A DNA stretch of 64,000 nt from Ferranicluibacter rubi (GTDB lineage Bacteria; Pseudomonadota; Alphaproteobacteria; Rhizobiales; Rhizobiaceae). Under the pieces are notes generated by a model, which saw only the letters and a list, made by a program, of their open reading frames with translations, did not search any database and was not told where the DNA came from. The stretch spans positions 372,001 to 436,000 of the forward strand of contig NZ_JAANCM010000002.1 in assembly GCF_011603255.1 (NCBI RefSeq), given 5' to 3'. Below are positions 26,495-35,270 of this stretch, one piece after another (the first letter of the stretch is position 1; each line of letters starts with the position of its first letter). The translations under genes were made by a program, and so were the position numbers.

Positions 26495-26995
26495 TCATCC
26501 GGTCTTCAGCGCCTTCTCATAGCGCTTCACCAGCCGCTCCCGCTTCAGCCGCGACAGGCGCTGCAGCCAGAAGATGCCGTTGATCTGGTCGATTTCGTGC
26601 TGCAGGCAGACGGAGAGCAGGCCTTGCGCTTCCTCCTCGCGCCAGATGCCGTCGAGCATCTGGTATCGGACGGTCACGGTTGCGGGCCGCTCCACCTCAT
26701 CGGTGAAGCCCGGCATGGAGACGCTGCCTTCCATGTGGCGCGTCGTTTCCGTGGAGGCGCTGGCGATCTCCGGATTGATGAAGATCCGTGGACCCGTCTT
26801 CTCGTCTGTCTCGATGACCGTGACCGCCTTGAGGAGGCCGATATGCGGGCCGGTGATGCCGATACCAGGCGCCGCGCGCATGGTGTCGAGCAGATCGGCG
26901 GCGAGCGCGGCGAGGTCACTGTCGAATGTGGTGACCGGCTCTGCCGGCGTCTTCAGTCGGGTGTCGGGGTAGGGGATGATCGGTCTGATTGTCAT
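26495..26995 (-). CDS. Peptide deformylase-like protein lacking metal ligands
   Basis: 166-residue member of the deformylase family, which removes formyl from N-terminal methionine. All three motifs are altered: Gly-Ile-Gly-Ile-Thr-Gly-Pro-His replaces GxGxAAxQ, Glu-Gly-Ser-Val-Ser replaces EGCLS (metal Cys lost), and His-Glu-Ile-Asp-Gln replaces HExxH (second His lost). It therefore probably does not act as a normal metallo-deformylase. The true def gene must be elsewhere. It is the first core gene to the right of the island. Confidence 0.85.
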   Translation of the reverse strand: MTIRPIIPYPDTRLKTPAEPVTTFDSDLAALAADLLDTMRAAPGIGITGPHIGLLKAVTVIETDEKTGPRIFINPEIASASTETTRHMEGSVSMPGFTDEVERPATVTVRYQMLDGIWREEEAQGLLSVCLQHEIDQINGIFWLQRLSRLKRERLVKRYEKALKTG

Positions 26996-27335
26996 GCGAA
27001 GGCTCCGGAGTCGTGAGGATAGGGCACGTGTGCCGGCTTCCTCTCGCCCCTATATCACCGGGGTACCCGGTGCGTATCGGTATCCTCGCCCTGTGACGAC
27101 GCGAAGGCGAATTCGGAGGTGATTTGTGAGGTCTTGCAACAGGTTGAACAAATCTGCCCGATATGGCGCGCATGCGCGTCATCTTCGGTAGACCCACGCG
27201 TTTCCATGGTCTAGCAGGAAGTGCGGCCGGCCCTGGTTTCCGGTCTGTAACCATCGACACACTGGCAGAGCCTTCCCTCAAGCCCCGGGCATCGCTCCGG
27301 CGCCCGGAACGGCTGAACGATCGCGAGGCGGGCAG
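26996..27335 (+). other. Divergent spacer between deformylase-like gene and mgtE
   Basis: No gene is supported in these 340 nt. They hold the 5' regions of both divergent genes, a 12-nt perfect palindrome CGCGCATGCGCG (27167-27178) and a hairpin CCGGGC/GCCCGG (27285-27307) 28 nt before the mgtE ATG. I do not recognise a magnesium riboswitch. Confidence 0.55.
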
Positions 27336-28763
27336 ATGAGCAACACCGGCGACGACATGGAAACGCGCGTTCTTGAGGCGGACGATGCCTATGATGGGGC
27401 CGACATCTATGCCGAGGATGGATCGGTTCGCTCCGATTACCTGATGCATGTCGGCGCCGCGATCGCCGACCGGGATGTGCTGTATCTTCGCCAGCACGTG
27501 GCGCGTCTGCACGCGTCCGAAATGGGCGACCTTCTCGAAGCCATCAACCCTGAGCAGCGCCGCGCGATGGTCTCGCTGCTGGGCGACGATTTCGATCTCT
27601 CGGCCCTGACGGAGGTGGACGAGGCGATCCGTATGGACATCGTCGAGCACCTGCCGAACGAACAGATCGCCGCGGCGCTCGGCGAGATGGATTCGGACGA
27701 TGCCGTCTACATTCTCGAGGATATGGACCAGGAGGATCAGGAAGCGATCCTCGCCAAGCTGCCCTTTACGGAACGCGTGCGCCTGCGCCGCTCGCTCGAT
27801 TATCCCGAATCGACCGCCGGCCGGCGCATGCAGACGGAGTTCGTCGCGGTGCCGCCGTTCTGGACGGTTGGCCAGACGATCGACTACATGCGCGAGGACA
27901 CGGAGCTTCCCGAAAGCTTCACCCAGATCTTCGTGATCGACCCGACCTTCCGCTTGCTCGGCACCATCGATCTCGACCGCATCCTGCGCACCAAGCGCTC
28001 GGTGAAGATCGAATCGATCATGCGCGAAACCAACCATCCGGTGCCGGCCGAGATGGACCAGGAAGAGGCCGCGCAGGTTTTCGAGCAGTACAACCTGCTT
28101 TCGGCCGCCGTCGTGGACGAGAATCAGCGCCTCGTCGGCGTGCTGACCATCGACGACGTCGTCGACGTCATCCAGGAGGAGGCCGAGGAGGACATCATGC
28201 GCCTCGGCGGCGTCGGCGACGAAGAACTGTCCGACACGGTCCTGGATACGTCGCGCTCCCGCGTCGTCTGGCTGATGGTCAACCTGTTCACGGCCATGCT
28301 GGCCGCCTCCGTCATCGGTCTCTTCGACAAGGCGATCGAGCACATCGTCGCGCTCGCCGTTCTCATGCCCATCGTCGCCGGCATGGGTGGCAATGCGGGT
28401 TCGCAGACGATGACGGTGACGGTGCGCGCGCTTGCAACACGCGATCTCGACATCCACAACGCCTTCCGCGTCATCCGGCGCGAGGCGGGCGTGGGCCTCA
28501 TCAACGGCGCTCTGTTCGGCCTGCTCATCGGTCTTGCTGCCGGCACGTGGTTCCAGAGCGCGGATATCGGCGGCATCATCGCAACTGCCATGCTGATCAA
28601 TATGATCGCCGCGGCACTGGCCGGGATCTTCATTCCTCTGCTGCTCGACAAGTTCGGCGCGGACCCTGCCGTGTCCTCGGCTGTCTTCGTGACGACCGTG
28701 ACGGACGTCACCGGCTTCTTCGCGTTTCTCGGCCTCGCCTCATGGTGGTTCGGCATTCACTAG
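27336..28763 (+). CDS. mgtE: Magnesium transporter MgtE
   Basis: Homodimeric Mg2+-gated channel (475 residues). The cytoplasmic N domain (about 40-155) contains the typical Asp-Asp-Ala-Val-Tyr-Ile-Leu-Glu and Leu-Asp-Tyr-Pro-Glu-Ser-Thr-Ala-Gly-Arg. Two CBS domains follow (about 160-280), then five membrane helices with Met-Gly-Gly-Asn-Ala-Gly-Ser-Gln and a C-terminal Asp-Val-Thr-Gly-Phe-Phe. Start ATG 27336 after GAGGCGGGCAG. Confidence 0.94.
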   Translation: MSNTGDDMETRVLEADDAYDGADIYAEDGSVRSDYLMHVGAAIADRDVLYLRQHVARLHASEMGDLLEAINPEQRRAMVSLLGDDFDLSALTEVDEAIRMDIVEHLPNEQIAAALGEMDSDDAVYILEDMDQEDQEAILAKLPFTERVRLRRSLDYPESTAGRRMQTEFVAVPPFWTVGQTIDYMREDTELPESFTQIFVIDPTFRLLGTIDLDRILRTKRSVKIESIMRETNHPVPAEMDQEEAAQVFEQYNLLSAAVVDENQRLVGVLTIDDVVDVIQEEAEEDIMRLGGVGDEELSDTVLDTSRSRVVWLMVNLFTAMLAASVIGLFDKAIEHIVALAVLMPIVAGMGGNAGSQTMTVTVRALATRDLDIHNAFRVIRREAGVGLINGALFGLLIGLAAGTWFQSADIGGIIATAMLINMIAAALAGIFIPLLLDKFGADPAVSSAVFVTTVTDVTGFFAFLGLASWWFGIH

Positions 28764-28842
28764 ACTGAGGCGTGACGGCGTCGAGGCGCGGAAAACGGCG
28801 CCGTCATCGCAGATACCCGTCGATCTGTTCGTGCGCATTGAC

Positions 28843-28854
28843 TTTTACGTAAAT
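28843..28854. promoter_or_regulatory. TTTTACGTAAAT palindrome at merR
   Basis: 12-nt near-palindrome centred on TTTACGTAAA, 38 nt before the preferred start of the MerR-family gene. The identical 12-mer recurs at 36148-36159. MerR-family regulators of the LiuR type are known to bind TTTACGTAAA-like sites, so an operator is plausible. Confidence 0.45.
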
Positions 28855-28891
28855 GTCGCTCAGGATTTCCGTCTTGCAGATGAGGCACGGT

Positions 28892-29278
28892 TTGGACAAG
28901 TATTATACCATCACAGAACTGACACGGGAATTCGGTGTCTCGACACGCACGCTTCGTTTTTATGAGGACGAAGGGCTGATCCATCCCGAGCGGCGCGGTC
29001 GCACGCGCTTCTTCCGCTCGACGGACCGGCATCTGATCAAGGAGATCCTGCGCGGACGGCGGATCGGCTTCAGTATTGCTGAGATCCGGGAAATCATACA
29101 GATCTACAAGGAGCCGCCGGGCGAGGCCGGGCAACTCCGCCTGATGATGAAGCGGCTTGAGGACAAGCGCACGGAACTCATCCAGAAGCGCCGCGACATC
29201 GAGGAAACGCTCGAAGAAATGAGCAATGTCGAGGAAGCCTGCCTGACACGGCTGGCAGAAATCGGCGTCGGCACCTGA
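28892..29278 (+). CDS. MerR-family transcriptional regulator
   Basis: DNA-binding protein (128 residues from the chosen start). The MerR winged helix is at the N-terminus (Tyr-Thr-Ile-Thr-Glu-Leu-Thr-Arg-Glu-Phe, then Arg-Phe-Tyr-Glu-Asp-Glu-Gly-Leu), followed by a dimerisation coiled coil. TTG 28892 has GAGG 6-7 nt upstream. ATG 28880 has a weaker site, and ATG 28853 lies within the TTTACGTAAA palindrome, so it is unlikely. No cysteine-rich metal site; resembles the LiuR-type acyl/branched-chain regulators. Targets are not adjacent. Confidence 0.85.
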   Translation: MDKYYTITELTREFGVSTRTLRFYEDEGLIHPERRGRTRFFRSTDRHLIKEILRGRRIGFSIAEIREIIQIYKEPPGEAGQLRLMMKRLEDKRTELIQKRRDIEETLEEMSNVEEACLTRLAEIGVGT

Positions 29279-29305
29279 TTCCGCCCAATATCGTTACATG
29301 ATTTT

Positions 29306-29340
29306 CGCCGCGACAGACGTCTGTCGCGGCGTTTTCTTTT
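29306..29340 (+). terminator. Terminator after merR gene
   Basis: Perfect 26-nt inverted repeat (13 bp per arm, CGCCGCGACAGAC then its complement; 29306-29331) followed by TTTTCTTTT. Confidence 0.9.
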
Positions 29341-29346
29341 GCGGTG

Positions 29347-30363
29347 TTACTCCTGCGCCTTCATCGTGCATTGCCCCGCAATGTCGGCGACCCGCGCATC
29401 CGTGCGCCCATCGATTAGGCCCCGGTCCAGTGGGTCGAGCAGCTTCTGTTCCACCAGCCTGTCGAGCGTGCAGCCGCAGAAGCGCGTGCAGAAGGCCTGC
29501 GTCTGGTCGCCGGTGCAGGTTGCCATGCAGCTGGACTGGAAGGCCGGTCGCGGATCGGGCCGGGGTGCCGGATAGACCATGGCGAAGAGGGCGACCAGCG
29601 AGAACAGCAGGGGCTGATGGATGAGGTAGATCGGCAGGCTGTGTCGGCCGGCGAAGGCAAGACCGCGCGCGAGTCTGGTGGACTGACCTTCTGACGGCGC
29701 GGCCCGGTCGAGCCATTTCGAGCCGAGCGCGATGCGACCGAGTGCGATTCCGGTCAGGAACGGGGCAAGCCAGGGGAGGAGCGGGACGTAGTCGTTCGAC
29801 CGTGGCAGCGTTTCCGATAGCCCGACCCACCAAAGCGCCGGCGTATCGAAGAAAGCCGACCGGAGGTAGAGCGGCGCGACGAAGGCCGCGACGGCCGCAA
29901 CGAGCGTCACCGCGACCGGCAGGCGGAGGAACAGGAGCCCGATCAGGCTTGCCGCCGCGATCGAATGGAGAATGCCGAAGAAGATGAAGCCCGAGGGAAA
30001 GGCGAACCATGTGGCGATGCTGATCACGGCAGCGGCAGCGGCGATCTTTCCGAAGCGGATCAGGAACGGGCCACCCCGAAAGCGGGGGAAGTGGCCGAGC
30101 ACGAGGCTGAAGCCGGCGAGCAGCAGGAAGCTGCTGGCGATACCCCGCGCATAATACTTGAACAGCCCGGTGCCGACGGTTCCCGGCGCGAGATAGCCGA
30201 AATATTCCAGATCCCAGGAGAAATGATAGCTCGCCATGGCGAGGATGGCGATTCCGCGAACGACGTCCAGCCAGCCGAGGCGGCGGCGCGCGGGACGCGT
30301 CTCTGTCGGTGGCGACGGCGAGGATTCGGAAAACGACTGTGACATCAGTTCGGTACGCGACAT
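29347..30363 (-). CDS. DUF1624 membrane protein with Cys-rich tail
   Basis: Polytopic inner-membrane protein (338 residues, about eight hydrophobic segments), of the family related to heparan-alpha-glucosaminide N-acetyltransferase. The N-terminal Trp-Leu-Asp-Val-Val-Arg-Gly-Ile-Ala-Ile near residue 31 and Tyr-His-Phe-Ser-Trp-Asp-Leu are the acyltransferase-3-like signature. Residues 279-298 form a twin Cys-x3-Cys array (C-x3-C-x8-C-x3-C-x-C) that I do not know from this family. Likely acyl transfer to an envelope substrate; substrate unknown. Confidence 0.82.
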   Translation of the reverse strand: MSRTELMSQSFSESSPSPPTETRPARRRLGWLDVVRGIAILAMASYHFSWDLEYFGYLAPGTVGTGLFKYYARGIASSFLLLAGFSLVLGHFPRFRGGPFLIRFGKIAAAAAVISIATWFAFPSGFIFFGILHSIAAASLIGLLFLRLPVAVTLVAAVAAFVAPLYLRSAFFDTPALWWVGLSETLPRSNDYVPLLPWLAPFLTGIALGRIALGSKWLDRAAPSEGQSTRLARGLAFAGRHSLPIYLIHQPLLFSLVALFAMVYPAPRPDPRPAFQSSCMATCTGDQTQAFCTRFCGCTLDRLVEQKLLDPLDRGLIDGRTDARVADIAGQCTMKAQE

Positions 30364-30466
30364 GGGAAATTCCCCTAAAACATGCTCGGCGGACGGTGGA
30401 GCCGGTAGCGAACCGGAGCATGCAGGATCGGCAGGATGAAAGATTTATGGATTTCAGCCTCTGAAA

Positions 30467-31150
30467 TCATGGCTCCAGCAGCGCATCCCGCGCTTCGGAG
30501 AAGAACTGGCGGCGGAAGAGGACGACGATGACGACGCAGGTGGCGCCCATAAGGATATAGGGGCTGACAAACCAGCCAAGATAACCGATCGACAGGAAGA
30601 TGCTGCGCAGGCCCGCATTGAAGTGCTTGGCGGCAACGACATTCATCCGGATCGCCCGCTCGGCTGCCCGTTCCGCTGAGGCCCGGTCCACCCTTGTTTC
30701 CGACAGCATGGGAATGCCGCCGATCAGGATCGAGCAATAGTTGAACAGACGGTAGGACCAACCGAATTTGAAGAAGGCATAGCCGAAGATGCAGGTGAGG
30801 CCACCGACCTTGAGCTCGAAGGCCGTGCGGCCACCCTGGAAGACATAGGGAAGGTCGTTGAAGATCGCCTGCGCCTCCATCGCCCGGCCGAGCAGGGCAA
30901 AGCAGCCGCCGAGCGCGAAGATGCAGGTGGATGCGAAGAAGGCGGTGCCGGCCTGCAGGCCGGCGATGATCTGGGTGTCGATCATCTTCAGGTCACGATT
31001 GAGCGAATTGAGGATCCAGCGGCGCCGGCGCTCGATCATCAGCCGCGACAGGCTCGTCCGGCCGAAGACGGTGCGTCGGTCCGTCACCCAGACATAGCCG
31101 CCCCATAGAGCCGCGAACACGAGAAGTGCGATATAATCGACCAGAACCAT
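30467..31150 (-). CDS. DUF599 family membrane protein
   Basis: Predicted membrane protein (227 residues), with hydrophobic segments near the N-terminus, two central ones and one C-terminal. It matches DUF599 in the N-terminal Asp-Tyr-Ile-Ala-Leu and the Asn-Arg-Asp-Leu-Lys-Met-Ile-Asp-Thr-Gln segment. Function unknown. The ATG at 31150 starts at the first membrane helix; a longer frame crossing the divergent spacer to sdaA is rejected. Confidence 0.85.
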   Translation of the reverse strand: MVLVDYIALLVFAALWGGYVWVTDRRTVFGRTSLSRLMIERRRRWILNSLNRDLKMIDTQIIAGLQAGTAFFASTCIFALGGCFALLGRAMEAQAIFNDLPYVFQGGRTAFELKVGGLTCIFGYAFFKFGWSYRLFNYCSILIGGIPMLSETRVDRASAERAAERAIRMNVVAAKHFNAGLRSIFLSIGYLGWFVSPYILMGATCVVIVVLFRRQFFSEARDALLEP

Positions 31151-31319
31151 GCGGCTCTTGTGGCATGCTCGCCCGAAAAAGCAATATGCTGCAAAGCAGG
31201 GCGGATCTGCATGTCGCGCGCACCCCACCGGATGTCGGTCGGTCACCGCCCGACGAGGCCGGCAATGGCCTATGGTCGGCCATGAGGAATGCGCAGATCC
31301 GGCGCAGATCGGGGTTTCG

Positions 31320-32720
31320 ATGTTTCTTTCGGTTTTCGACGTCTTCAAGATCGGCATCGGCCCGTCGAGCTCCCACACCATGGGGCCGATGTCGGCGGCC
31401 AACCGCTTTCTCGAGCTGATCCCGTCCCCGGATTGGCCACGTCCGGCTGGTGCAGCTGTGACCTCCATCACCGCAAGCCTTCACGGCTCGCTCGCCTATA
31501 CCGGTATCGGCCACGGCTCGGGCAGGGCGGTCGTCCTGGGTTTGATGGGCGAGCGCCCCGACAGGGTGGATCCCGACCGCATGGACGGGATCATCGAGGC
31601 CGTCGAGCGGACCGGAGAGATCACGCCGCCGGGTCATCCGACATACCGGTTCCAGCCGAAGATCGATCTGGTCTTCGACAAGAAGGTGCCGCTACCCGGG
31701 CATGCCAACGGCATGTCCTTTTCCGCTTTCGACAAGGACGGTCGCCTGCTGCTGAAGCGGATATATTATTCCATTGGCGGCGGCTTCGTCGTGACGGACA
31801 CGGAACTCGAAGCCATGCGCGCTTCCAAGACCAAGCCGGGCGGCGTCAAGGTGCTCTATCCCTTCGCCAATGCGAAGCAGATGCTGGAGATGGCGGCGCG
31901 GTCGGGTCTCTCGATCGCGCAGATGAAGCGCGCGAACGAGGAATGTTCCATGTCGCGCGAGGATCTGGATGACGGCCTCGACAGGATCTGGGCCGCGATG
32001 AAAAGCTGTATCGACCGTGGTCTGGCACAGGAAGGCATTTTGCCGGGCGGGCTGAAGGTTCGCCGTCGCGCCGGGATGATCCATGACAAGCTGGAACAGG
32101 AGTGGCGTTCCAACAAGGTCAATCCGCTGCTGGCGAACGATTGGCTGAGCGTCTACGCCATGGCCGTTAACGAGGAGAATGCGGCCGGCGGCCGGGTCGT
32201 GACCTCGCCCACCAACGGCGCGGCCGGCGTCGTACCGGCGACCATTCGCTACTACCTGCATTTTCACGAGGATGCGGATGACAATGGCATTCGCGACTAT
32301 CTCCTGACCGCCGCCGCGATCGGTGGCATCATCAAGTTCAATGCCTCGATCTCGGGTGCCGAAGTGGGCTGTCAGGGGGAGGTAGGCTCCGCCTCGGCCA
32401 TGGCTGCCGCCGGCCTCGCCGCCGTCATGGGGGCGACACCGGAGCAGATCGAGAACGCGGCCGAAATCGCGCTGGAGCATCATCTGGGAATGACCTGCGA
32501 TCCGGTCGGAGGGCTGGTGCAGGTGCCCTGCATCGAGCGCAACGCACTCGGTGCCGTCAAGGCGGTGACGGCCGCGTCGCTGGCCCTGAAGGGTGACGGC
32601 AGCCATTTCGTGCCGCTGGATGCCTGCATCGAAACCATGCGCCAGACCGGTTTCGATATGCATGACAAGTACAAGGAGACCTCGACGGGCGGTCTCGCGG
32701 TCAACGTCGTCGAGTGTTGA
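31320..32720 (+). CDS. sdaA: L-serine ammonia-lyase (iron-sulfur, single chain)
   Basis: Deaminates L-serine to pyruvate and ammonia in the cytoplasm using a [4Fe-4S] cluster (466 residues). The N-terminal [11 protein letters not shown] is diagnostic. Cluster ligands are predicted as Cys351, Cys393 and Cys404. The protein ends in Cys466, matching the 'tail-in-mouth' C-terminal cysteine known from the Legionella enzyme, with identical spacing from the cluster (42, 11, 62). ATG 31320 is the start of the conserved Met-Phe-Leu-Ser-Val-Phe. Confidence 0.96.
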   Translation: MFLSVFDVFKIGIGPSSSHTMGPMSAANRFLELIPSPDWPRPAGAAVTSITASLHGSLAYTGIGHGSGRAVVLGLMGERPDRVDPDRMDGIIEAVERTGEITPPGHPTYRFQPKIDLVFDKKVPLPGHANGMSFSAFDKDGRLLLKRIYYSIGGGFVVTDTELEAMRASKTKPGGVKVLYPFANAKQMLEMAARSGLSIAQMKRANEECSMSREDLDDGLDRIWAAMKSCIDRGLAQEGILPGGLKVRRRAGMIHDKLEQEWRSNKVNPLLANDWLSVYAMAVNEENAAGGRVVTSPTNGAAGVVPATIRYYLHFHEDADDNGIRDYLLTAAAIGGIIKFNASISGAEVGCQGEVGSASAMAAAGLAAVMGATPEQIENAAEIALEHHLGMTCDPVGGLVQVPCIERNALGAVKAVTAASLALKGDGSHFVPLDACIETMRQTGFDMHDKYKETSTGGLAVNVVEC

Positions 32721-32770
32721 GAGAGCACGCCTCTTGACGGCGCTGCAGCAACGGTGTTGAACGCGCCATC

Positions 32771-33199
32771 ATGGCCTTGCATCTTCTCAAGCTTTGCGTC
32801 GGCGCAACTTCGATCGACGATCTGCGCGATTGGGTCGCCCAACGGGCGCTGAACGCGATGTCCGCCGGCCACGCGCCCCACTCCTTCCACACCACCCGCA
32901 TGGTGCCGAAGCGGATGGAGGAACTGCTGGACGGCGGCTCTCTCTACTGGGTCATCAAGGGGCAGGTGCAGGCCCGCCAGCGCCTGCTCGACATCACCAC
33001 CTTCACGGACGGCGAAGGCATCGGGCGCTGCAATCTCATCCTCGGGCCCGAGGTCATCGATACGGATTTCCAGCCAAGGCGCCCCTTCCAGGGCTGGCGG
33101 TACCTGACCGAAGCCGACGCACCGCGCGACCTCGCCTCCGAGACGGCCGACATGCCGAGCGAGCTGCGCCGCGAACTGACCGAACTCGGCCTTCTCTGA
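32771..33199 (+). CDS. DUF1489 family protein
   Basis: Conserved alphaproteobacterial protein (142 residues) starting Met-Ala-Leu-His-Leu-Leu-Lys-Leu-Cys-Val-Gly and ending near Trp-Arg-Tyr-Leu. Contains Thr-Arg-Met-Val-Pro-Lys-Arg, a family segment. No known function and no signal or membrane segment. It follows sdaA by 50 nt and is closed by a terminator. Confidence 0.88.
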   Translation: MALHLLKLCVGATSIDDLRDWVAQRALNAMSAGHAPHSFHTTRMVPKRMEELLDGGSLYWVIKGQVQARQRLLDITTFTDGEGIGRCNLILGPEVIDTDFQPRRPFQGWRYLTEADAPRDLASETADMPSELRRELTELGLL

Positions 33200-33216
33200 A
33201 CAACATCGCCTGAACG

Positions 33217-33260
33217 GAAACGCCCGCCGGTGGAAACCACGCGGCGGGCGTTTCTTGTTG
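33217..33260 (+). terminator. Terminator after DUF1489 gene
   Basis: Perfect 13-bp stem GAAACGCCCGCCG / CGGCGGGCGTTTC (33217-33229 and 33242-33254) with a nested GTGG-AAA-CCAC loop, then TTGTTGG. Confidence 0.88.
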
Positions 33261-33275
33261 GCTTCTGAGCCTGTG

Positions 33276-33545
33276 CTACTTGATCCGAAGTCGTACCGGG
33301 CGGCGCGAGGAGGGCGCCGTGACGTGGAGGTGGATCGAAACATCCGGCTGCGTCGAGCGCCAGGCCCGGGCGCCATGGGTGAGAAGCATTCCCACCAGAT
33401 CCTTGGTTTTCGATCGGGGCTTGGCCCCGAGTTCTGCAATCCGCATGGCCGCCTCGTGGAGCGGATGAAGTCCCCGGCGCGGGGCGCGGCGGACCTTGTT
33501 GTCGGGAAGCAGAGGTGCTCCCGAGCCATTCTCATTCATCGACAT
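33276..33545 (-). CDS. Small hypothetical protein
   Basis: 89-residue basic protein I do not recognise. The middle (His-Glu-Ala-Ala-Met-Arg-Ile-Ala-Glu-Leu-Gly, then Thr-Lys-Asp-Leu-Val-Gly-Met-Leu-Leu) looks like a genuine helical protein segment. An ATG with GGGG 10 nt upstream and a second ATG two codons later are possible starts. Plus-strand frames over the same stretch look less protein-like. Confidence 0.5.
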   Translation of the reverse strand: MSMNENGSGAPLLPDNKVRRAPRRGLHPLHEAAMRIAELGAKPRSKTKDLVGMLLTHGARAWRSTQPDVSIHLHVTAPSSRRPVRLRIK

Positions 33546-33662
33546 GACTGACCCCGTTTACGCAAAACAAATCCGAGGAGGAGACCGGCAAAACTGGGAC
33601 GTGCCGGTGCTCGAAAGACGGGGAAGGTCGGCGTCAACGCCGGCCTGCCCTTAAGCGATCGT

Positions 33663-35132
33663 TTACTGAGCGGCAGCCCAGCAGGCGAAGCCCTTCTTCT
33701 TCAGGGCGGAGCAGGCATTGATGGCCTTGTCCTGGCTGGAGAAGCCGCCGAAGCGGGCGCGGTAAAGCTGGCTGCTGCCGCTGGAGACGGCGACGGTGAA
33801 GGGCTTTGCGGCAGACAGTGCCTTGCCGCCCTTTTCCTTGGCATTGCCGAGAAGGGTCATGGCCTGGCCCTTGTCCGGCGTTGCGCCGATCTGGATGATC
33901 CAGCCGGAAGACGGTGCAACGACCTCGTCTTCGGTAACAGGCTCGGAGACCTTCTTGGCAACGGAATTGGTAACCTGACGGTCGATCGTGGCGTTGGTGC
34001 CGAGGGAGGCGAGCTTCTGGCTCTGGGCTTCCAGCGTGTTGGGCTTGGCGGCGAGAACCGGGTTGGCGCTGACCTTGGGTTCGGCGGCGTAGGCGACTTC
34101 GACGCTGCGGGTCGTTTCTTCGCTATAGCGTGCGCCAGGCAGAGGACCGCTATTGGGCAGGTTGAAGCTGCCGCCGGTGACGGCTGCCGTCGAGACGGGG
34201 CGCTGTTCGGTTTCCGAAAGGGTCGGCGCATCCTGCGTTTCCGCAACCAGATTGCCGCTGCCGCTGCGCGAGGCTGCCGGCATGTACTTGGCAACGAGAG
34301 CCCGCATCTGGGCGTCGCGGGCGCCGCCCGACTTGCCGCCGAGCACGACACCGACGATGCTGCGGCCATCGGCCTGGGCCGAGGTCACGAGGTTGAAGCC
34401 GGCTGCACGGGTATAGCCCGTCTTGATGCCGTCGACGCCGCGGACATTGCCGAGAAGCCGGTTGTGGTTGCCGATGACCTGTTTGCCGAAGCGGAAGCTG
34501 CGGGTCGAGAAATAGCTATAATACTGCGGAAAATGCTGGCGGAGTGCCATGCCGAGGCGTGCCTGATCGCGGGCCGTCGTCATCTGCCGGTCGTTGGGCA
34601 GGCCGTTGGCATTGCCATAGGTGGTGCGCGTCATGCCGAGTGCACGGGCCTTGCTGGTCATGATCCGGGCGAAGCGGTCTTCCGAGCCGCCGAGAAGCTC
34701 GCCCAGTGCCGTTGCAGCGTCGTTGGCGGAGCGCGTAACGAGCGCCTGGATGGCCTGCTCGACGGTGATCGTCTGGCCGGCGCGCACGCCGAGCTTGGAT
34801 GGTGGTTCGGCAGAGGCCTTCTTGGAGAAGGGAACGGGTGTATCCTTGCGGACCTTGCCGGCTTCCAGCGCTTCGAAGGTGAGGTAGAGGGTCATCATCT
34901 TCGTCAGCGAAGCGGGATAGCGCAGGCTATCGGCATCTTCGCTGTAGAGCACCTTGCCTGTCTTCGCATCGACGACGATGCCGGCGTAATTGGCTGCCAG
35001 GGCAGGTGCTGCGAAAACACAGACCGCCACGACGGAGGCAACGATCATACGTGAAGCCGCTTTGAAGAATGGGGTCGGCTGACGCTCGGTGGAACCGTTC
35101 AATGTTGGCATGGACACTACGCTTCTCTTCAT
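33663..35132 (-). CDS. D-alanyl-D-alanine carboxypeptidase with C-terminal SPOR domain
   Basis: Class A low-molecular-weight penicillin-binding protein (489 residues) trimming peptidoglycan stem peptides in the periplasm. An N-terminal signal sequence ends near Ala47. Active-site motifs are Ser75-Leu-Thr-Lys78, Ser135-Ala-Asn137 and Lys237-Thr-Gly239. After a variable linker, residues about 408-489 form a SPOR domain that binds denuded glycan and targets septa. Two starts are possible (35132 or the ATG seven codons later). Confidence 0.93.
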   Translation of the reverse strand: MKRSVVSMPTLNGSTERQPTPFFKAASRMIVASVVAVCVFAAPALAANYAGIVVDAKTGKVLYSEDADSLRYPASLTKMMTLYLTFEALEAGKVRKDTPVPFSKKASAEPPSKLGVRAGQTITVEQAIQALVTRSANDAATALGELLGGSEDRFARIMTSKARALGMTRTTYGNANGLPNDRQMTTARDQARLGMALRQHFPQYYSYFSTRSFRFGKQVIGNHNRLLGNVRGVDGIKTGYTRAAGFNLVTSAQADGRSIVGVVLGGKSGGARDAQMRALVAKYMPAASRSGSGNLVAETQDAPTLSETEQRPVSTAAVTGGSFNLPNSGPLPGARYSEETTRSVEVAYAAEPKVSANPVLAAKPNTLEAQSQKLASLGTNATIDRQVTNSVAKKVSEPVTEDEVVAPSSGWIIQIGATPDKGQAMTLLGNAKEKGGKALSAAKPFTVAVSSGSSQLYRARFGGFSSQDKAINACSALKKKGFACWAAAQ

Positions 35133-35270
35133 TCTCAGATCAAAAATTGTCGTCCGGGCATCGCCCCCCTACGGACGACCGTTCTCCGGACTTTATCCTC
35201 ACAGCGTTACCAATCGGTTTATGATGAAGGATTGGTTTCGAAATCGGCACAGATGCCGTGCTGATCATCG

